Below, piece after piece: positions 5,032 through 6,874 of a stretch of 6,874 bases of DNA. A program made the position numbers and the translations under genes. How positions within the stretch are numbered: the first letter of the stretch is position 1; every line of letters starts with the position of its first letter. This DNA is from Desulfovibrionaceae bacterium (GTDB lineage Bacteria > Desulfobacterota > Desulfovibrionia > Desulfovibrionales > Desulfovibrionaceae): contig JAUNSE010000110.1 of the NCBI GenBank assembly GCA_030539415.1, positions 1-6,874 on the forward strand, read 5' to 3'. Below the pieces are notes generated by a model. The model did not search any database. It was given only the letters and a program-made list of their open reading frames with translations, and was not told the origin of the DNA.

Positions 5032-5763
5032 GCCGTAATCCTTAATGCGAATGCTTGGTCTGTCATGATTCTTTCCCTTCAGGCGGTCTTTCCCCGGAAC
5101 GGGGAGGATCATGGGGGTGGCGCGGGCCATGCCGCCCGCCGCACCCGGGCGCGGGACTTCGGGCATCCGCTTCACGATGCCCGCCGCGTCCCTCTCCGCC
5201 CCTGCTCCGCGGCGTCTTCCGCCGCTTCCGGCCATGTCATTCCGGTCTTGCGCGCGAATCGCTCTTCTGTCTCATCCGATGCCGCGGGCAGCCCGCATCC
5301 CGTGCGGGAAGCGCCTGCGCGCACCGGCCCAGGGCCGCCCGCGCAGGGCGGCCCGATCAAGCGGAGCGGGGTTTGTCTCCGGCACGGGCTCCACGGAAAG
5401 AGGGCGGAGCCTGCCGGTCTTTTCGCGCCGCCGGACAGATGGGCGCAGGCCTACGGAGGCCGGAAGGATCGGAGGACGGCCCGCCCCGCGATCGGAGCGG
5501 CCGCGGCTTGTCTCAGTCGAATCATGCGGGACAGGGCTTGAGGGTGAACGCCGGGCGCGGGATCCTGCGGGCAGCCGCCGGCTGCCGGCCGATCCCGGCG
5601 GACGCCCTCCCCTCCCGGCGCTCTCCGCGCAAAAAGGACAAAAGCCCGTCAGGAGCCGATCTTTTCCTGCAGGTCAACCAGGCAACAGTACACGGAGCGG
5701 GTCAAAAGGCAAGCCTGACAGAAAGTCCCTCCGCAGCCTCCCGCACCCTCTTAACCGGCTCCC
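5032..5763. other. GC-rich spacer upstream of the recombinase, no gene supported
   Basis: I find no gene here. The open frames on either strand are Arg/Pro/Ala/Gly-rich, lack motifs and mostly lack ribosome sites. The part at 5631-5760 is less GC-rich and is the likeliest place for a recombinase promoter, but I could not find -35 and -10 boxes with proper spacing. It contains CTGACAGAAAG at 5715-5725, whose first nine bases recur in three other intergenic positions of the window. If transcription starts there, the recombinase has a leader of more than 600 nt. Confidence 0.4.
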
Positions 5764-5812
5764 AAAAAGCAGAGGGCCCCTCCCCGGCCTTGTGCCGGAA
5801 GAAGGGCCCTGC
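5764..5812 (-). terminator. Rho-independent terminator behind zinc-ribbon gene 3
   Basis: On the minus strand GCAGGGCCC near the 5' side pairs with GGGCCCTCTGC on the 3' side, with a small bulge. An inner CCGGC/GCCGG stem closes the loop, and TTTTT follows directly. It lies about 80 nt behind the stop codon of zinc-ribbon gene 3 and would end the RTX plus zinc-ribbon transcript, separating it from the recombinase gene. Confidence 0.75.
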
Positions 5813-5846
5813 CAGCCGGGAGCAGGGCCGCGCGCCCGCGGGGTCA

Positions 5847-5864
5847 GGAGTCCAGCTGGACCCC
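5847..5864 (-). other. Stem-loop just behind zinc-ribbon gene 3
   Basis: The perfect 12-bp palindrome GTCCAGCTGGAC (5850-5861) extends to about 9 paired positions with one G-U pair, 29 nt past the stop codon. It lacks a T run; the real terminator is further on at 5764-5812. Similar T-less stem-loops lie 23-24 nt behind the other two zinc-ribbon genes. Confidence 0.4.
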
Positions 5865-5893
5865 GCGGAGCGGTGCGGCCTGAAATGAGGGGA

Positions 5894-6310
5894 TCAGTCC
5901 TGTATGATGACGCCCACGACCCGGTCCTCGTGCTTCTCGTCGACGATCAGCACCACGGGCCGCGAGCCGCCGCTCTCGAGCAGCGCGTCGTCCAGCATGG
6001 GCCTGAGCTTGCTGATGCCCAGGACCACGGGCTTGTCGCGCACGGGCTCGCGCTCCTCGGCCCTGCCCCTGCCGGACACGCGCCAGCGCAGGACCGAGGA
6101 GATGGAGGTCTTGAAGAGGGTGGCTATTTCGGCCGGGGAGACGCCCACGGCGTGGAGCAGCGCCGCGAGCAGCTTCTCCCAGACCGGCCGCTCCCGGTAG
6201 CCCAGGTTGGTGAACTGATAGCCGCAGCTGCGGCACAGATAGCACTGCCGGCCGTTGCGGTGGCCGTTCTTGTATATCTCCTGCGCGGAGCATCTCGGGC
6301 ATGCAATCAT
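5894..6310 (-). CDS. Zinc-ribbon/HTH protein, IS1/IS1595 N-terminal type, copy 3 (linked to the RTX gene)
   Basis: 138 aa, complete. CPRC at 4-7 and CRSCGYQF at 26-33 form the zinc ribbon, with the same extra Cys23 as in the other copies. The HTH-like region (about 41-76) reads RPVWEKLLAALLHAVGVSP ... SSVLRW. After a charged linker (RGRAEEREPVRDK) comes VVLGISKLRPMLDD, then the shared end block VVLIVDEKHEDRVVGVIIQD. Across all three copies the most constant parts are GRQC, CG[YF]QFT, LLA and RVVGVI. The VDE in the end block sits where an IS1/IS1595 DDE domain would begin its first beta strand, but everything after it is missing, so it cannot be a working transposase. Its start is 33 nt behind the RTX stop codon, with AAGGAGG 9 nt before the ATG, which makes co-transcription and co-regulation with the RTX adhesin likely. 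Direct evidence of function is absent; a DNA-binding regulator of surface genes is my inference. Confidence 0.88.
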   Translation of the reverse strand: MIACPRCSAQEIYKNGHRNGRQCYLCRSCGYQFTNLGYRERPVWEKLLAALLHAVGVSPAEIATLFKTSISSVLRWRVSGRGRAEEREPVRDKPVVLGISKLRPMLDDALLESGGSRPVVLIVDEKHEDRVVGVIIQD

Positions 6311-6343
6311 GGTTGGGTACCTCCTTGTTCCCTGCCAGCCGCT

Positions 6344-6874
6344 CTAGACCGACGTGGTGTTCAGCACGAGCACGGCCGCCTCGACCGTGCCGCTCTCCTG
6401 GGTGACCTGCAGCGTGGTCTCCAGGGTGAGCGTGCTGTCCTGGCCCTGGTACTGCCAGACCTGGGTCTGGGCGCCGTCGCCCCCGGCCGGGCCGGAGACG
6501 CTGCTCCAGCCCTCGCCCAGGGTGATGGAGCCTTCGTCCTCGTCCAGGGAGGCGTCGGCGCCGGCAAGCACGTCCAGCACGTCCTGGCGGCTTTCGACGC
6601 CGGCCAGGGCGTCGCCCTTGAGCAGGATCTCGATGTCGGTCACCTTCGGGCCGTCCGCGGTGCCGTCCAGGAGATCCGCCAGGGACGGCATGGCCGTGTC
6701 GGAGCTGACCAGCATGTCCGTGCCCTCGCCGCCGTCTATGACGAGATCGTCGGCGTCCCAGACCAGGATGTCGTTGCCTTCGCCGCCGTACAGGCTGTCG
6801 GCGCCTGCCCCGCCGTCCAGGAAGTCGTCGCCGGCAAGGCCGTAGAGAGTGTCGTCCCCGTCCCCGCCGAAGAG
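6344..6874 (-). CDS. RTX-type secreted adhesin or toxin, C-terminal 176 residues (runs off the right edge)
   Basis: The visible part opens with tandem calcium-binding RTX nonapeptides of the form GGxGxDxLx: GGDGDDTLY, GLAGDDFLD, GGAGADSLY, GGEGNDILV, then a degenerate unit and GGEGTDMLV. These bind calcium and fold into a beta-roll outside the cell. A roughly 120-residue end domain follows (from VSSDTAMPSLADLL), with VTDIEILLKGDAL and a Trp/Gln-containing stretch (QTQVWQYQGQ), closing in TVEAAVLVLNTTSV. An acidic domain with a short hydrophobic C-terminus after RTX repeats is the usual uncleaved signal for type I (ABC transporter/TolC) secretion. Such ends are common in large LapA-like adhesins, including those of Desulfovibrio-type bacteria; the N-terminal part, out of view, would decide between adhesin and toxin. 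It is the most GC-rich gene of the window and is followed after 33 nt by zinc-ribbon gene 3. Confidence 0.9.
   Translation of the reverse strand, partial: LFGGDGDDTLYGLAGDDFLDGGAGADSLYGGEGNDILVWDADDLVIDGGEGTDMLVSSDTAMPSLADLLDGTADGPKVTDIEILLKGDALAGVESRQDVLDVLAGADASLDEDEGSITLGEGWSSVSGPAGGDGAQTQVWQYQGQDSTLTLETTLQVTQESGTVEAAVLVLNTTSV

Noticed and set aside
4414..5541. Plus-strand open frame of 375 codons
   Set aside because: Antisense to the serine recombinase, whose catalytic residues are clear on the minus strand.
2232..6310. Zinc-ribbon genes as active IS1-type insertion sequences
   Set aside because: No DDE domain, no second transposase frame, and no terminal inverted repeats or target duplications seen around any of the three genes.
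1..6874. CRISPR array, tRNA or rRNA genes, known invertase (hix-type) consensus sites
   Set aside because: I saw no regularly spaced repeats, no cloverleaf or rRNA-like sequence, and no site matching the enteric invertase consensus.

Overview
All six confident genes in this window read on the minus strand, so in transcription order the locus runs from right to left. The GC-rich coding sequence, an RTX (type I secreted) adhesin C-terminus, a Ser/Thr/Gly-rich autotransporter-like surface protein and small IS1/IS1595-type zinc-ribbon proteins together suggest a Gram-negative proteobacterium. The style of the RTX C-terminus recalls Desulfovibrionaceae (Desulfovibrio, Bilophila or Mailhella type), but that is an inference from family resemblance and has not been proved.

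Layout, in transcription order: (1) 6874-6344, the last 176 residues of an RTX surface protein with GGxGxDxLx calcium-binding repeats. (2) 6310-5894, zinc-ribbon/HTH protein copy 3, only 33 nt behind the RTX stop and so apparently co-transcribed, followed by a Rho-independent terminator at 5764-5812. (3) 5763-5032, a GC-rich spacer with no gene I can support. (4) 5031-4417, a complete 204-aa resolvase/invertase-type serine recombinase. (5) 4414-4299, directly behind its stop codon, a pair of 17-bp inverted repeats (14/17 identical) that bracket 82 bp of AT-richer DNA containing a perfect TTGACA. (6) 4298-3850, a spacer with strong hairpins and a doubtful 68-codon ORF with a good Shine-Dalgarno. 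(7) 3849-3436, zinc-ribbon copy 2. (8) 3435-2712, an AT-rich spacer with two promoter-like sequences and a doubtful 66-codon ORF. (9) 2711-2232, zinc-ribbon copy 1, divergent and with an acidic tail, then a GC-rich non-coding stretch and a terminator at 1795-1843. (10) 1680-1262, an AT-rich promoter region and a leader. (11) 1261 to beyond position 1, the first 420 residues of an autotransporter-like protein whose start carries a duplicated Shine-Dalgarno plus ATG unit.

The main interest is the combination: two large surface proteins at the edges, three paralogous small zinc-ribbon/HTH proteins that end at nearly the same point and lack a DDE transposase domain, and a serine recombinase next to a candidate invertible DNA segment. 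A working hypothesis is a phase-variable surface-adhesin locus in which the zinc-ribbon proteins are domesticated transposase N-termini acting as regulators, and the recombinase flips a small switch upstream of copy 2. The gene calls are well supported. The switch, the regulation and the role of the zinc-ribbon proteins are inference.
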